Notes: generated from the sequence alone by a model not told the origin. 64,000 bases of DNA from an uncultured beta proteobacterium (GCA_903889565.1 CAISYC010000008.1:1-64000); one strand, 5' to 3'; shown: positions 37,565 to 48,466, numbered from the stretch's first letter. Numbers and translations: made by a program.

Positions 37565-39325
37565 ATGGCGATCGCCAAACGGCAGTTTGATGCAGTGGTC
37601 GTCGGCGCGGGCGGTTCCGGCCTGCGCGCGGCGCTCCAGCTTTCCGAAGCGAATCTCAAGGTGGCGGTGCTGTCGAAGGTGTTTCCGACGCGCTCGCATA
37701 CGGTGGCCGCGCAGGGCGGGGTGGCCGCCTCGCTCGGCAACGACGGCGAGGACAACTGGCACTGGCATATGTTCGATACCGTCAAGGGCTCGGACTATCT
37801 GGGCGACCAGGACGCGATCGAATTCATGTGCCGCAAGGCCAACGAAGCGGTCTACGAACTCGAACACTTCGGCATGCCGTTCGACCGCACGCCCGACGGC
37901 AAAATTTATCAGCGCCCGTTCGGCGGCCAGACCCGCAATTACGGCGAAGGCCCGGTCAAGCGCTCCTGTGCCGCCGCCGACCGCACCGGTCATGCCATGC
38001 TGCACACGCTGTATCAACGCAACGTGCGCGCGCACACCCAGTTTTTTGTTGAGTGGATGGCGCTTGATCTGATTCGCGACCAGCACGGCGATGTGCTTGG
38101 CGTGGTGGCGATGGAAATGGAAACCGGCGAAGTGATGATTCTGCAGGCCAAGGCGACACTGCTCGCCACCGGCGGCGCAGGACGCATCTATTCGGCCAGC
38201 ACCAACGCCTTCATCAATACCGGCGACGGTCTCGGCATGGCGGCGCGCGCCGGCATTCCGCTCGAAGACATGGAGTTCTGGCAGTTCCATCCGACTGGTG
38301 TTGCCGGTGCCGGCGTGCTGATCACCGAAGGCGTGCGCGGCGAGGGCGGCTTTTTGCTCAACAAAAACGGCGAGCGCTTCATGGAGCGTTACGCGCCGAC
38401 GGTGAAAGATCTCGCGTCGCGCGACGTCGTCTCGCGCGCGATGGCCACCGAAATCAAGGAAGGCCGCGGCGCCGGCAAGGACGGCGAATACATTCTGCTC
38501 AAGCTCGATCACCTCGGCGCCGAGGTCATCGACAAGCGCCTGCCCGGCATTCGCGAGATCGCGATGAAGTTCGCGAACGTCGATTGCACCAAGGATCCGA
38601 TTCCGGTGGTGCCGACCTGCCATTATCAGATGGGCGGCATTCCGACCAATTACCACGGTCAGGTCTATGTTAATGACGGCGACGGCGAAAAAGTCGTGCG
38701 CGGCCTCTACGCGGCGGGCGAATGCTCCTGCGTTTCGGTGCACGGCGCCAACCGCCTTGGCACCAATTCGCTGCTCGACCTGCTGGTATTCGGCAAATCG
38801 GCGGCGGAGCAGGTGATCCGCGACATCGGCGGCGACACGGCGCAAAAAGATCTGCCGGCCGATGCGGCCGACCGTCCGCTGGCGCGGCTGGCGCGGCTCG
38901 ACAATGCGACCGGCGGGGAAAGCGTGTCGGAAGTCGGCGCCGAAATGCGTCGCACCATGCAGCTGCATTGCGGTGTGTTTCGTTTCCCCGACAGCCTCGC
39001 TGAAGGCGAGCGCAAGATGCTGGCGGTGGCCGAGCGCGTCAAGAACACCTTCATCAAGGACAAGAGCAAGGTGTTCAACACCGCGCGCATCGAGGCGCTG
39101 GAGCTCGACAATCTGGTCGAGACCGCGTTGTCGACCATGGTCTCCGCGCACGCACGCCAGGAAAGCCGCGGCTCCCACGATCGCAGCGATTTCCCGGATC
39201 GCGATGATGCCAAATGGCTGAAACATACCTTCTGGTCGAAGGAGGGGAACAAGCTTTCCTACAAGGCGGTCAAACTGAAACCGCTGACGGTCGAAACCTT
39301 CCAGCCCAAGAAACGCGTTTACTAG
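37565..39325 (+). CDS. sdhA: Succinate dehydrogenase flavoprotein subunit
   Basis: A 586-residue catalytic subunit of complex II oxidising succinate to fumarate. FAD-binding VVGAGGSGLRAALQLSEANL opens the protein; SHTVAAQGGVAASLGN contains the His that usually carries covalent FAD. EFWQFHPTGVAGAGVLITEG and the active-site arginine region GEGGFLLNKNGERFMERYAP follow. PTCHYQMGGIPTNYHGQV and GECSCVSVHGANRLGTNSLL are also canonical. Full length; it follows sdhD without a gap and precedes sdhB by 21 bp. Confidence 0.98.
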   Translation: MAIAKRQFDAVVVGAGGSGLRAALQLSEANLKVAVLSKVFPTRSHTVAAQGGVAASLGNDGEDNWHWHMFDTVKGSDYLGDQDAIEFMCRKANEAVYELEHFGMPFDRTPDGKIYQRPFGGQTRNYGEGPVKRSCAAADRTGHAMLHTLYQRNVRAHTQFFVEWMALDLIRDQHGDVLGVVAMEMETGEVMILQAKATLLATGGAGRIYSASTNAFINTGDGLGMAARAGIPLEDMEFWQFHPTGVAGAGVLITEGVRGEGGFLLNKNGERFMERYAPTVKDLASRDVVSRAMATEIKEGRGAGKDGEYILLKLDHLGAEVIDKRLPGIREIAMKFANVDCTKDPIPVVPTCHYQMGGIPTNYHGQVYVNDGDGEKVVRGLYAAGECSCVSVHGANRLGTNSLLDLLVFGKSAAEQVIRDIGGDTAQKDLPADAADRPLARLARLDNATGGESVSEVGAEMRRTMQLHCGVFRFPDSLAEGERKMLAVAERVKNTFIKDKSKVFNTARIEALELDNLVETALSTMVSAHARQESRGSHDRSDFPDRDDAKWLKHTFWSKEGNKLSYKAVKLKPLTVETFQPKKRVY

Positions 39326-39346
39326 AGAGCTTTTCAGGAAACCGCC

Positions 39347-40042
39347 ATGAGATTTTCTGTCTATCGCTACAACCCTGACGCCGACGCAGAACCGCGCATG
39401 CAGGATTACGACATCGCGCTCGAGCCGACCGACCGCATGCTGCTCGACGCGCTGGTGCGCATCAAGGAGCATGACGATTCCCTGTCGCTGCGCCGTTCCT
39501 GCCGTGAAGGCGTGTGCGGTTCGGATGCCATGAACATCAACGGCCGCAACGGCCTCGCCTGCATCACCAAGCTCGCCGATCTCAAGGAGCCGGTGGTGCT
39601 GCGCCCGCTGCCGGGCCTGCCGGTGATCCGCGACCTCATCGTCGACATGTCGCAGTTCTTCAAGCAGTATCATTCGATCAAGCCCTACCTGCAGAACGAC
39701 ACGCCGGCGCCGGAAAAGGAACGCCTGCAGTCGCCGGAAGATCGCGAAGAACTCAACGGTCTCTACGAATGCATTCTGTGCGCCTGCTGTTCGACCTCGT
39801 GCCCGTCGTTCTGGTGGAATCCGGACAAGTTCGTCGGTCCCGCGGGTCTCCTGCAGGCCTATCGTTTCATCGCCGACACGCGCGACGAAGCGACCAACGA
39901 TCGCCTCGACAATCTCGAAGACCCGTACCGGCTGTTCCGCTGCCATTCGATCATGAATTGCGTCGATGTCTGCCCCAAGGGTCTCAACCCGACCAAGGCC
40001 ATCGGCAAGATCAAGGACCTGATGGTCAAGCGCACCGTTTAG
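39347..40042 (+). CDS. sdhB: Succinate dehydrogenase iron-sulfur subunit
   Basis: A 231-residue electron-transfer subunit of complex II. The [2Fe-2S] ligands appear in SCREGVCGSDAMNINGRNGL with the final Cys in ACITK. The [4Fe-4S] and [3Fe-4S] ligands appear in CILCACCSTSCPSFWWNP and CHSIMNCVDVCPKGLNPTKA. Spacing is canonical and the length is usual. It passes electrons from SdhA FAD to ubiquinone at SdhCD. Confidence 0.98.
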   Translation: MRFSVYRYNPDADAEPRMQDYDIALEPTDRMLLDALVRIKEHDDSLSLRRSCREGVCGSDAMNINGRNGLACITKLADLKEPVVLRPLPGLPVIRDLIVDMSQFFKQYHSIKPYLQNDTPAPEKERLQSPEDREELNGLYECILCACCSTSCPSFWWNPDKFVGPAGLLQAYRFIADTRDEATNDRLDNLEDPYRLFRCHSIMNCVDVCPKGLNPTKAIGKIKDLMVKRTV

Positions 40043-40058
40043 GCGCGCGGGATCTGCT

Positions 40059-40292
40059 GTGGCAAACCTCGATCACGTCCGCTGGCATTGCCGGAGGGGG
40101 CTGCTCGAACTGGACCTGATACTCGAACGATTCAACCAGCGCCATCTCGCGGCGCTGGGCGCGGCGGAACTGGAATTATTCAAGGAATTGCTGGCTTTGG
40201 ACGATAACGATTTGCTCGATCTGATCATGGAGCGAATGCCGCTTAGCGACCAACGCCTTGCACCGGTATTGTGCATGCTGCAGACGGTTTGA
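40059..40292 (+). CDS. sdhE: FAD assembly factor SdhE
   Basis: A 77-residue SdhE/YgfY protein that helps attach FAD to SdhA. The RGxxE signature appears as WHCRRGLLELDLILERF near residues 9-25, followed by FKELLALDDNDLLDLIM. The GTG start at 40059 has 16 bp to sdhB. Position between sdhB and gltA is common in betaproteobacteria. Confidence 0.94.
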   Translation: MANLDHVRWHCRRGLLELDLILERFNQRHLAALGAAELELFKELLALDDNDLLDLIMERMPLSDQRLAPVLCMLQTV

Positions 40293-40331
40293 CGCATGCG
40301 GGCACCGGCTTTCAGCGGCATCCGATTGACG

Positions 40332-40337
40332 TATAAT
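40332..40337 (+). promoter_or_regulatory. -10 element upstream of gltA
   Basis: Consensus TATAAT about 37 bp before the gltA start, in the 81-bp gap after sdhE. A weak CTTTCA lies 17 bp upstream. It would let gltA be expressed apart from sdh. Confidence 0.45.
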
Positions 40338-40373
40338 CATTCGTTCTAAGTTCAAGAATCGACGGAGATTTCC

Positions 40374-41672
40374 ATGGCAGAGAAGCTGGCGACACTTTCC
40401 TTTACCGACGGCACGCCGTCGATCGACTTCCCGGTTCTGAGCGGTTCGGTCGGTCCCGACGTGATTGATATCCGGCCGCTCTACGCGAAGACCGGCAAGT
40501 TCACCTACGACCCGGGATTCATGTCGACGGCGAGCTGCCGCTCCACCATCACCTACATCGATGGCGACAAGGGCATCCTGATGTATCGCGGCTATCCGAT
40601 CGAGGAACTCGCCGAGCATTGCGATTTTCTGGAAACCGCTTATCTGATCATGTATGGCGAATTGCCGAATCCGGCGCAGAAAGACGAATTCGTCAACACG
40701 GTAACGCACCATACGATGGTGCATGAGCAGCTGGCGCGCTTCTTCCAGGGTTTCCGCCGCGACGCGCACCCGATGGCGGTGCTGTGCGGCGTGGTCGGCG
40801 CCTTGTCGGCCTTCTATCACGACGCGCTCGACATCAACAATCCGCGTCATCGCGAGATCACCGCGTTCCGCCTGATCGCCAAGCTGCCGACCATCACCGC
40901 GATGGTCTACAAGTACAACCAGGGCCAGCCGTTCATGTATCCGAAGAACGAATTGTCCTACACCGAAAATTTCCTGCAGATGATGTTCGGCACGCCCTGC
41001 GCGCCGTGGAAATCGAGCCCGACCATCACGCGCGCGCTTGATCGCATTCTGATACTGCATGCCGATCACGAACAGAATGCCTCGACCTCGACGGTGCGCA
41101 CTGCCGGTTCGTCGGGGGCCAATCCCTACGCCTGTGTCGCCTCGGGTGTCGCCAGTCTGTGGGGCCCGGCCCACGGCGGCGCCAATGAGGCAGTGTTGAA
41201 GATGCTGGCCGAAATCGGCGACGTCGATCACATCGGCGCCTACATCAAACGAGTCAAGGAAAAAGACAATCACGCAATGCTCTACGGCTTTGGCCACCGC
41301 GTTTACAAAAACTACGACCCGCGCGCCAAAATCATCCAGAAAACCTGCCACGAAGTGCTCGACGAACTCGGCCTCAAGGACGACAAGTTGTTCAAGCTGG
41401 CGATGGCGCTCGAAAAGATTGCGCTTGAGGACGAATACTTCGTCACGCGCAAACTCTACCCGAACGTCGATTTCTATTCGGGCATCGTCTACAAGGCAAT
41501 CGGTATTCCGGTATCGATGTTCACCGCATTGTTCGCGGTGGCGCGCACCGTTGGCTGGATTGCACAGTGGAACGAAATGATCGGCGATCCCGAGCAAAAA
41601 ATCGCCCGTCCACGCCAGCTCTTCACCGGTGCTGCAAAACGCGGTTTCGTGCCGATCGACAAACGCAAGTAA
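40374..41672 (+). CDS. gltA: Citrate synthase (type II, hexameric)
   Basis: A 432-residue GltA condensing acetyl-CoA and oxaloacetate. The N-terminal beta region ([20 protein letters not shown]) is the part absent from PrpC and found in the NADH-sensitive Gram-negative form. Catalytic residues lie in [46 protein letters not shown] and [20 protein letters not shown]. It sits between sdhE and sucA in the TCA block. Confidence 0.97.
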   Translation: MAEKLATLSFTDGTPSIDFPVLSGSVGPDVIDIRPLYAKTGKFTYDPGFMSTASCRSTITYIDGDKGILMYRGYPIEELAEHCDFLETAYLIMYGELPNPAQKDEFVNTVTHHTMVHEQLARFFQGFRRDAHPMAVLCGVVGALSAFYHDALDINNPRHREITAFRLIAKLPTITAMVYKYNQGQPFMYPKNELSYTENFLQMMFGTPCAPWKSSPTITRALDRILILHADHEQNASTSTVRTAGSSGANPYACVASGVASLWGPAHGGANEAVLKMLAEIGDVDHIGAYIKRVKEKDNHAMLYGFGHRVYKNYDPRAKIIQKTCHEVLDELGLKDDKLFKLAMALEKIALEDEYFVTRKLYPNVDFYSGIVYKAIGIPVSMFTALFAVARTVGWIAQWNEMIGDPEQKIARPRQLFTGAAKRGFVPIDKRK

Positions 41673-41696
41673 ACAGGGAAAGGTCAGGATAGCCAG

Positions 41697-44549
41697 ATGT
41701 TCGACGAGTTACGCGGCAATTCCTACCTGTTCGGCGCCAACGCCCCGTTTATCGAGGCGTTGTATGACCGCTATCTCGAAGATCCTTCGTCGGTCGAATC
41801 GCGCTGGCGCAGCTATTTCGACGAACTGCAGAGGCTTGACGACGGCGCGCGAGACGTTTCCCACGCCGCGGTGCAGGAGAGTTTTGCGCAGCTTGCGAAA
41901 AACCGCGCGGTATCCGGGCCGGCGGCCGGCGGCCCGGCCAAGCCGCAGCTCAGCGAAAAACAATTCGCGGTGCTGCAACTGATCAGCGCCTACCGTTTTC
42001 AGGGCACGCGTCACGCCGAGATTGATCCGCTGAAGCGCCAGGAAAAGCCGCACATTCCCGAACTGGATCCCGCCTTTTACGGGCTGACCGAGGCCGACCG
42101 CCAGACGGTGTTTTCCACCGGTTCGCTGGTGGGGCCGCGCGAAATGAAATTTGCCGATCTGCTGGATTTTCTCCAGGAGACCTATTGCCGTTCAGTCGGC
42201 TACGAATACATGTACATGAACGATATTCCGCAGAAGCGCTGGTTTCAGGAGCGCGTGGAAAGCATTCGTTCCCAACCGAGTTACGCCGCGGACTACAAAA
42301 AGCACATTCTCGAACGGCTGACGGCTGCTGAAACGCTGGAGCGCTATCTGCACACGCGCTACGTCGGCCAGACGCGCTTTTCGCTCGAAGGCGGCGACAG
42401 CCTGATCCCGATGCTCGACAACCTGCTGCAGCGCGCCGGCACCGCGGGCGTGCAGGAAATGGTCATCGGCATGGCCCACCGCGGGCGCCTGAATGTGCTG
42501 GTGAATACGCTGGGCAAAATGCCGAAGGATCTCTTTTCCGAATTCGACGGCAAGCAGGACACCTCGGTGCTCGCCGGCGACGTCAAATACCACGACGGGT
42601 TTTCATCCAACGTGATGACGCCGGGCGGGCCGATGCACGTTTCGCTCGCATTCAATCCGTCGCATCTGGAAATCGTCAACCCGGTGGTGGTCGGTTCCGT
42701 GCGAGCGCGCCAGCACCGCCGCCGCGACGCCGAAGGCAAACAGGTATTGCCGGTGATGATCCACGGCGACGCCTCGTTCTCTGGTCAGGGCGTGGTGATG
42801 GAGACGCTGAATCTGGCGCAGACGCGCGGCTTCGGCACCGGCGGCACCGTTCACATCATCATCAACAATCAGATCGGCTTCACCACGTCGGATCCGCGCG
42901 ACGCGCGCTCCACGTTGTACTGCAGTGACATTTCGAAAATGCTCGAAGTGCCGATCCTCCATGTAAACGGCGACGATCCGGAGGCGGTCTGTTTGGTCAC
43001 CGAAATCGCGCTCGATTACCGCATGAAGTTCGGCCGTGACGTCGTCATCGATCTGGTTTGCTACCGCCGGCTCGGCCACAACGAGCAGGATGAGCCGATG
43101 GTGACGCAGCCGCTGATGTACAAGGCGATTCACCAGCATCCGACCACGCGCAAGATTTACAGCGACCGGCTGGCCGCCGAAAAGGTCATCGGCGCCGACG
43201 ACGGCGACGGCCTGATCAAAACCTTCCGCACCGCGCTCGACGGCGGTTACCACACCAACAAGACCATCCTGTCGAATTACAAACCGCCATTCGAAGTGAA
43301 CTGGAAGCCGTTCATCGGCACCAAATGGAACGAGAATGACGACACGCGGCTGCCGCTGGAACATCTGCAGGCGCTGGGGCGCAAGATCGCCGAGGTGCCG
43401 CCGAACTTCAAGCTGCACCCGCGCGTCGAAAAAATCATGGCCGACCGCAAGCTGATGGCCGAGGGCAAGCTGCCGCTCGACTGGGGCATGGCGGAAAATC
43501 TCGCCTACGCGACGCTGCTCGACGAGGGCTATTCGATTCGCCTTGTCGGCCAGGACGCAGGTCGCGGCACCTTTTTCCACCGTCACGCCGTGTTGCACGA
43601 CCAGAATCGCGAGAAATGGGATCAGGGCATCCACATTCCGCTGCAGCATCTGGGCAACAAGCGGGGAGAGTTCCTCGTCATCGACTCCGTGCTGTCCGAA
43701 GAGGCGGTGCTTGGTTTCGAATATGGTTATGCCACTTCCAGTCCGGATGAGTTGGTGATCTGGGAGGCGCAATACGGCGACTTCGTCAACGGCGCACAGG
43801 TTGTGATCGACCAGTTCATCGCCTCCGGCGAGGTGAAGTGGGGCCGCCTGTGCGGGCTCACGATGATGCTGCCGCACGGCTATGAAGGCGCCGGCCCCGA
43901 ACACTCGTCGGCACGCATCGAACGCTTCATGCAGCTCTGTGCGGACTACAACATGCAGGTCTGCATCCCGGCCACGCCGGTGCAAATGTACTACCTGCTG
44001 CGCCGGCAGATGATCCGGCCCTATCGCCGGCCGCTGATCATTTTTTCGCCGAAAAGCATACTGCGCCACAAGGAATCGGTATCGCCGCTTGAGGAGTTCG
44101 CGAACGATAAGTTCATTCCGGTCAACGAGGAATGGGATGACAACATCGACCCGAAAAAGGTCAAGCGCGTGGTGTTCTGCAGCGGCAAGGTGTTTTACGA
44201 CCTGCGCGCGGGCCGGCGCGAGCGCGGCATCGACGATATTCCGCTGATGCGCATTGCCCAGCTTTATCCGTTCGCGCACGACGACTTCAAGAAACAGATC
44301 GAAAAATACAAAAACGCCACCGAAATCGTGTGGTGTCAGGAGGAGCCGCGCAATCAGGGCGCGTGGCACCGCATCCAGCATTATCTGCAGCGGCATCTGT
44401 TGCCGCACCAGAAGCTGACCTATGCGGGCCGCGATTCCTCGGCAACGCCGGCAGCGGGCTACAAGGCGCTGCATGAACAGCAGCAAAAGGAACTGGTCAA
44501 TCTGGCATTGACGCCGGGGGCCGCCTCGCGTGCCGACGGCATACGCTAG
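41697..44549 (+). CDS. sucA: 2-oxoglutarate dehydrogenase E1 component
   Basis: A 950-residue ThDP enzyme that decarboxylates 2-oxoglutarate and transfers succinyl to lipoyl-E2. The N-terminal E2-binding segment is present (NSYLFGANAPFIEALYDRYL). The ThDP and metal regions show MVIGMAHRGRLNVLVNTLGK, HGDASFSGQGVVMETLNLAQ and IINNQIGFTTSDPRDARST, and later RLVGQDAGRGTFFHRH. Length matches E. coli SucA (about 930). It lies 24 bp after gltA and 25 bp before sucB. Confidence 0.98.
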   Translation: MFDELRGNSYLFGANAPFIEALYDRYLEDPSSVESRWRSYFDELQRLDDGARDVSHAAVQESFAQLAKNRAVSGPAAGGPAKPQLSEKQFAVLQLISAYRFQGTRHAEIDPLKRQEKPHIPELDPAFYGLTEADRQTVFSTGSLVGPREMKFADLLDFLQETYCRSVGYEYMYMNDIPQKRWFQERVESIRSQPSYAADYKKHILERLTAAETLERYLHTRYVGQTRFSLEGGDSLIPMLDNLLQRAGTAGVQEMVIGMAHRGRLNVLVNTLGKMPKDLFSEFDGKQDTSVLAGDVKYHDGFSSNVMTPGGPMHVSLAFNPSHLEIVNPVVVGSVRARQHRRRDAEGKQVLPVMIHGDASFSGQGVVMETLNLAQTRGFGTGGTVHIIINNQIGFTTSDPRDARSTLYCSDISKMLEVPILHVNGDDPEAVCLVTEIALDYRMKFGRDVVIDLVCYRRLGHNEQDEPMVTQPLMYKAIHQHPTTRKIYSDRLAAEKVIGADDGDGLIKTFRTALDGGYHTNKTILSNYKPPFEVNWKPFIGTKWNENDDTRLPLEHLQALGRKIAEVPPNFKLHPRVEKIMADRKLMAEGKLPLDWGMAENLAYATLLDEGYSIRLVGQDAGRGTFFHRHAVLHDQNREKWDQGIHIPLQHLGNKRGEFLVIDSVLSEEAVLGFEYGYATSSPDELVIWEAQYGDFVNGAQVVIDQFIASGEVKWGRLCGLTMMLPHGYEGAGPEHSSARIERFMQLCADYNMQVCIPATPVQMYYLLRRQMIRPYRRPLIIFSPKSILRHKESVSPLEEFANDKFIPVNEEWDDNIDPKKVKRVVFCSGKVFYDLRAGRRERGIDDIPLMRIAQLYPFAHDDFKKQIEKYKNATEIVWCQEEPRNQGAWHRIQHYLQRHLLPHQKLTYAGRDSSATPAAGYKALHEQQQKELVNLALTPGAASRADGIR

Positions 44550-44574
44550 GCCGTAACAATTTCGGGGGCAGTAC

Positions 44575-45789
44575 ATGTTAGTCGAAGTGAAAGTGCCGCA
44601 ATTGTCGGAATCGGTCGCCGAGGCGACGCTGGTTTCCTGGCACAAAAAAGTCGGCGAGTTCGTCAAACGCGATGAAAATCTCGTCGATATCGAAACCGAC
44701 AAGGTTGTGCTGGAAACGCCGGCCCCGGATTCGGGCGTGCTGGTCAAGGTCATCAAGGGCGACGGCGGCCTGGTAACGAGCAAGGAAATCATCGCCACCA
44801 TTGATACCGACGGCAAACCCGCCACGGTTGCGGTGGCCGAAGCAGGCGCAGCCGCGCCGGCGATACCGGTGCCCGCCGCGGCCAAAGCCGGCGGCGTGAT
44901 GCCGGCGGCGCAAAAAATTGCTGCTGACAACAAAGTCGATACTGCCGCCATCAGCGGCAGCGGTCGCGGCGGCCGCGTCACCAAGGGCGACGTGATTGGC
45001 GCATTGCAGGGCGCAACCCAGACGGCTGCTCCGGCGGCGGCGACGGCGCGCGCAGCGGCCGCGCCGGTCGAACTCGGCGCGCTGGGCGAGCGGCCCGAAC
45101 AACGCGTGCCGATGTCGCGCCTGCGCGCGCGCATCGCCGAACGCCTGGTGCAATCGCAATCCACTGCAGCGATTCTCACCACCTTCAACGAAGTCAACAT
45201 GCAGCCGGTGATGGAGTTGCGCAACCGCTACAAGGACAAGTTCGAGAAGGAGCACGGCGTCAAGCTGGGTTTCATGTCGTTCTTCGTCAAGGCGGCGGTG
45301 GTGGCGCTCAAGCGTTATCCGGTAGTCAATGCCTCGATCGACGGCAACGACGTCATTTACCACGGCTATTTCGACATCGGCATCGCGGTGGGTAGCCCGC
45401 GCGGACTCGTGGTGCCGATTCTGCGCAACGTTGATCAGCTGTCGCTGGCCTATATCGAGAAGCAGATTGCGGAGTTCGGCAAGCGCGCGCAGGACGGCAA
45501 ACTCGGCATCGAGGAATTGACCGGCGGCACCTTCTCAATTTCAAACGGCGGCGTGTTCGGCTCGATGCTGTCCACACCCATCATCAATCCGCCGCAAAGC
45601 GCGATTCTCGGTGTGCACGCGACCAAGGAGCGCGCCGTGGTCGAAAACGGCCAGATCGTAATCCGGCCGATGAATTATCTGGCGCTGTCGTACGATCATC
45701 GCATCATCGACGGCCGCGAGGCGGTACTGGCGCTGGTCGCCATGAAGGAAGCGCTCGAAGATCCGGCGCGTATGCTGCTCGATATCTAA
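44575..45789 (+). CDS. sucB: Dihydrolipoyllysine succinyltransferase (2-oxoglutarate dehydrogenase E2)
   Basis: A 404-residue E2 with one lipoyl domain (lipoylated Lys in [13 protein letters not shown] near residue 43), an Ala/Pro-rich linker, a peripheral-subunit-binding domain ([29 protein letters not shown], about 105-140) and a catalytic domain ending in [20 protein letters not shown] with the His/Asp pair. Inner-core residues are normal for the succinyl form. A hairpin with a T-rich tail follows before lpdA. Confidence 0.97.
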   Translation: MLVEVKVPQLSESVAEATLVSWHKKVGEFVKRDENLVDIETDKVVLETPAPDSGVLVKVIKGDGGLVTSKEIIATIDTDGKPATVAVAEAGAAAPAIPVPAAAKAGGVMPAAQKIAADNKVDTAAISGSGRGGRVTKGDVIGALQGATQTAAPAAATARAAAAPVELGALGERPEQRVPMSRLRARIAERLVQSQSTAAILTTFNEVNMQPVMELRNRYKDKFEKEHGVKLGFMSFFVKAAVVALKRYPVVNASIDGNDVIYHGYFDIGIAVGSPRGLVVPILRNVDQLSLAYIEKQIAEFGKRAQDGKLGIEELTGGTFSISNGGVFGSMLSTPIINPPQSAILGVHATKERAVVENGQIVIRPMNYLALSYDHRIIDGREAVLALVAMKEALEDPARMLLDI

Positions 45790-45796
45790 GCGAGAC

Positions 45797-45853
45797 CGGC
45801 CGCAGGATCAGCCCGGCTTGCCGCGACGCCGGAGATTGCTGCGGCCGTTTTAA
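45797..45853 (+). terminator. Hairpin with T-rich tail between sucB and lpdA
   Basis: CGGCCGCAG and CTGCGGCCG can form a perfect 9-bp stem around a 33-nt loop that holds a second CCGGC/GCCGG stem; TTTTAATTT follows. It could be a partial terminator or mRNA-stability element setting lpdA levels. The lpdA ribosome site lies just after. Confidence 0.5.
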
Positions 45854-45868
45854 TTTGAGGTCATGAAC

Positions 45869-47293
45869 ATGGCAGATACTTTCGATGTCGTCGTCATCGG
45901 CGGCGGCCCCGGCGGTTATATTGCGGCCATACGCGCGGCCCAGCTGGGTTTCAAAACCGCCTGCATCGACGAGTGGAGCAACGCGGCAGGCAAACCGGCG
46001 CCTGGCGGCACCTGCACCAACGTCGGCTGCATTCCGTCGAAAGCATTGCTGCAATCCTCGGAACATTTCGAGCATGCCGGTCATCAGTTCGCGGACCATG
46101 GCATTGCGGTCAAGGGTCTCGATATCGACGTTGCGAAAATGCTCGCCCGCAAGGACAAGGTGGTGCAGCAGAACAATGACGGCATTCTGTTTCTGCTCAT
46201 GAAAAACAGGATCGAGTTTTTTCACGGCCGCGGCAGTTTCGCCGGCAAAGCCGGCGAAACCTGGCAGATCAACGTTACGGGCAAAACACCGCAAACGCTG
46301 ACAGCGCGTAACGTCGTGGTTGCAACCGGTTCGACGCCGCGCGCGCTGCCGGGCGCCGCGTTCGACGAAAAGCTGATTCTGTCGAATACGGGCGCCCTCG
46401 CGATTCCCGACGTGCCGAAAAAACTCGGTGTCATCGGTGCCGGCGTGATCGGGCTTGAAATGGGCAGCGTGTGGCGCCGTCTGGGCGCCGAGGTGACCAT
46501 ACTCGAGGCCTTGCCGGTATTTCTCGGCGCCGCCGACGAGCAGATTGCCAAAGAGGCGGTCAAGATTTTCGCCAAGCAGGGCCTTGCCGTGCAGACGGGC
46601 GTCAAGATCGGCAAGGTCACGGCGAAGAAGAATGTGACGGTCGAATATACCGATGCCGCCGGTGCGGCACACAGCGCCAGCTTCGACAAGTTGATCGTGT
46701 CGATCGGGCGCGTGCCGAATACAGAGGGACTTAACGCGGCCGGCGTCGGCCTTGCGCTCGATGAACGCGGCTTCGTCAAGGTCGACGATGATTGCCGGAC
46801 CAATCTGCCCAACGTATGGGCGGTCGGCGACGTCGTGCGCGGTCCGATGCTCGCGCACAAGGCCGAGGAAGAGGGCGTTGCCGTGGCCGAACGCATCGCC
46901 GGGCGCCATGGCCACGTCGATTTCAACACGGTGCCCTGGGTGATCTACACCGCGCCGGAAATCGCCTGGGTCGGCAAGACCGAACAGCAACTCAAGGCGG
47001 ATGGCGTCGAATATCGCGCCGGCAGCTTTCCATTCATGGCCAACGGCCGCGCGCGCGCGCTTGGCGACACCACCGGCATGGTCAAGATGCTGGCGGACGC
47101 CAAAACCGATCGCATACTCGGAGTGCATATCATCGGGCCGATGGCCTCGGAACTGATCGCCGAGGCCGTGGTGGCGATGGAATTCGGCGCCTCGTCGGAA
47201 GACATTGCGATGATCTGCCACGCCCATCCTTCACTGTCGGAAGCCATGAAGGAAGCAGCCCTGGCGGTAGACAAGCGCACGCTGAATCTTTAG
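45869..47293 (+). CDS. lpdA: Dihydrolipoyl dehydrogenase (E3)
   Basis: A 474-residue flavoprotein that reoxidises dihydrolipoyl-E2 with NAD. FAD-binding [20 protein letters not shown] is followed by the redox disulfide in [40 protein letters not shown] binds NAD, and the C-terminal His/Glu pair is in [17 protein letters not shown] take ATG 45869 (8 nt after GAGG); ATG 45863 two codons earlier is too close to that site. No separate lipoyl domain is fused to the N-terminus. Confidence 0.96.
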   Translation: MADTFDVVVIGGGPGGYIAAIRAAQLGFKTACIDEWSNAAGKPAPGGTCTNVGCIPSKALLQSSEHFEHAGHQFADHGIAVKGLDIDVAKMLARKDKVVQQNNDGILFLLMKNRIEFFHGRGSFAGKAGETWQINVTGKTPQTLTARNVVVATGSTPRALPGAAFDEKLILSNTGALAIPDVPKKLGVIGAGVIGLEMGSVWRRLGAEVTILEALPVFLGAADEQIAKEAVKIFAKQGLAVQTGVKIGKVTAKKNVTVEYTDAAGAAHSASFDKLIVSIGRVPNTEGLNAAGVGLALDERGFVKVDDDCRTNLPNVWAVGDVVRGPMLAHKAEEEGVAVAERIAGRHGHVDFNTVPWVIYTAPEIAWVGKTEQQLKADGVEYRAGSFPFMANGRARALGDTTGMVKMLADAKTDRILGVHIIGPMASELIAEAVVAMEFGASSEDIAMICHAHPSLSEAMKEAALAVDKRTLNL

Positions 47294-47306
47294 TCCGGCC
47301 GGATTC

Positions 47307-48446
47307 GTGAGCAACGAAACGCGCGCCGGCGAACCCAACCGTTACGGCCATTTTGCGCTGCCGAAAGACAGCTCCGATATCGTCGAGTGGGTGCGCCAGC
47401 ACGCCGCCGAGCACGGCTTCGCGCCGGACGCGGCCCAACTCAACGCGCTCCAGCATTTTCAGCGACTCTATGAGGACGTCGCCGGCCTCGAGCGCCTCGA
47501 AGCCTCGCTGATCCGCCTGCTGGCGCGCCGGCGCACGGTGCCCGGACTTTATCTGTGGGGCGGCGTCGGCCGCGGCAAGAGCTTCCTGATGGACAGCTTT
47601 TTCAACTGCGCGCCGGTGGCACGCAAGCGGCGCATCCATTTCCACCGCTATATGCAGGAAATTCATCATGCGCTGAACCGGCATCAGGGCGAGGAGGATC
47701 CGTTGCGCATCATCGCGCGCGAGATCGCCCGCGATACGCGCTTGTTGTGCATTGATGAATTTCATGTCACCGACATCACCGACGCCATGTTGATGCGGCG
47801 GCTGCTCGAGGGCCTGTTCGAACACGGCGTCGTGCTGGTGACCACCTCCAACCAGCATCCCGACGAACTGTACCAGCACGGCCTGCAGCGCAGCCAGTTC
47901 CTGCCGGCGATCGAATTGATCAAGCAGAACCTCGAGGTCATCAACGTCGATCAGGGTATCGACTACCGGCTGCGCGAACTCGAACGCGCCGGTGTCTATC
48001 ACACCGGCGAAGGCGCGAATGCGCGGCTGGCAGCAGCGTTCGAAAACATCGCCCGCCACGAATCGAACGAGGACACCGCGCTGGAAATCGAGGGGCGGGT
48101 GATTCACGCGCGGCGGCTCGGGCGCGGCGTGGCGTGGTTCGATTTCGCCGAACTTTGCGACGGCCCGCGCGGCAAGGCCGACTATATCGAATTGGCGCGG
48201 CGCTATCACACCATGGTGATCTCGGACATCCCGCGCTTCGGCTTCAACAATGCCGATGTGGTGCGCCGTTTCACCTGGCTGATCGACGAATTCTATGACC
48301 GGCGGGTGAAATTGATCATGTCGGCGGCAGACGTGCCCGAAGCGCTGTATCCTATGGCCGAAGGTGGCGACCAGTTTTTGCGCACCGTCAGCCGCCTCAC
48401 CGAAATGCAGACGCATCAGTATCTGAGCGAGCCGCATCTGCCGTAG
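47307..48446 (+). CDS. zapE: Cell-division ATPase ZapE (AFG1 family)
   Basis: A 379-residue AAA-type ATPase. Walker A is LWGGVGRGKSFLMDSFF and Walker B is RLLCIDEFHVTDITDAM, with RIHFHRYMQEIHHAL between them and VLVTTSNQHPDELYQHGLQR after, all AFG1/ZapE landmarks. In E. coli ZapE modulates the FtsZ ring under stress; the mitochondrial homologue works in inner-membrane protein turnover. The GTG start at 47307 is 13 bp after lpdA, so it ends the long TCA transcript. Confidence 0.94.
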   Translation: MSNETRAGEPNRYGHFALPKDSSDIVEWVRQHAAEHGFAPDAAQLNALQHFQRLYEDVAGLERLEASLIRLLARRRTVPGLYLWGGVGRGKSFLMDSFFNCAPVARKRRIHFHRYMQEIHHALNRHQGEEDPLRIIAREIARDTRLLCIDEFHVTDITDAMLMRRLLEGLFEHGVVLVTTSNQHPDELYQHGLQRSQFLPAIELIKQNLEVINVDQGIDYRLRELERAGVYHTGEGANARLAAAFENIARHESNEDTALEIEGRVIHARRLGRGVAWFDFAELCDGPRGKADYIELARRYHTMVISDIPRFGFNNADVVRRFTWLIDEFYDRRVKLIMSAADVPEALYPMAEGGDQFLRTVSRLTEMQTHQYLSEPHLP

Positions 48447-48466
48447 GTTTCAATCAGGGGGAGAGC

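Noticed and set aside
37559-39946. 795-aa minus-strand ORF
   Set aside because: Antisense to sdhA and sdhB, no recognisable domain.
42603-45224. 873-aa minus-strand ORF
   Set aside because: Antisense to sucA and sucB; low-complexity composition and no motif.
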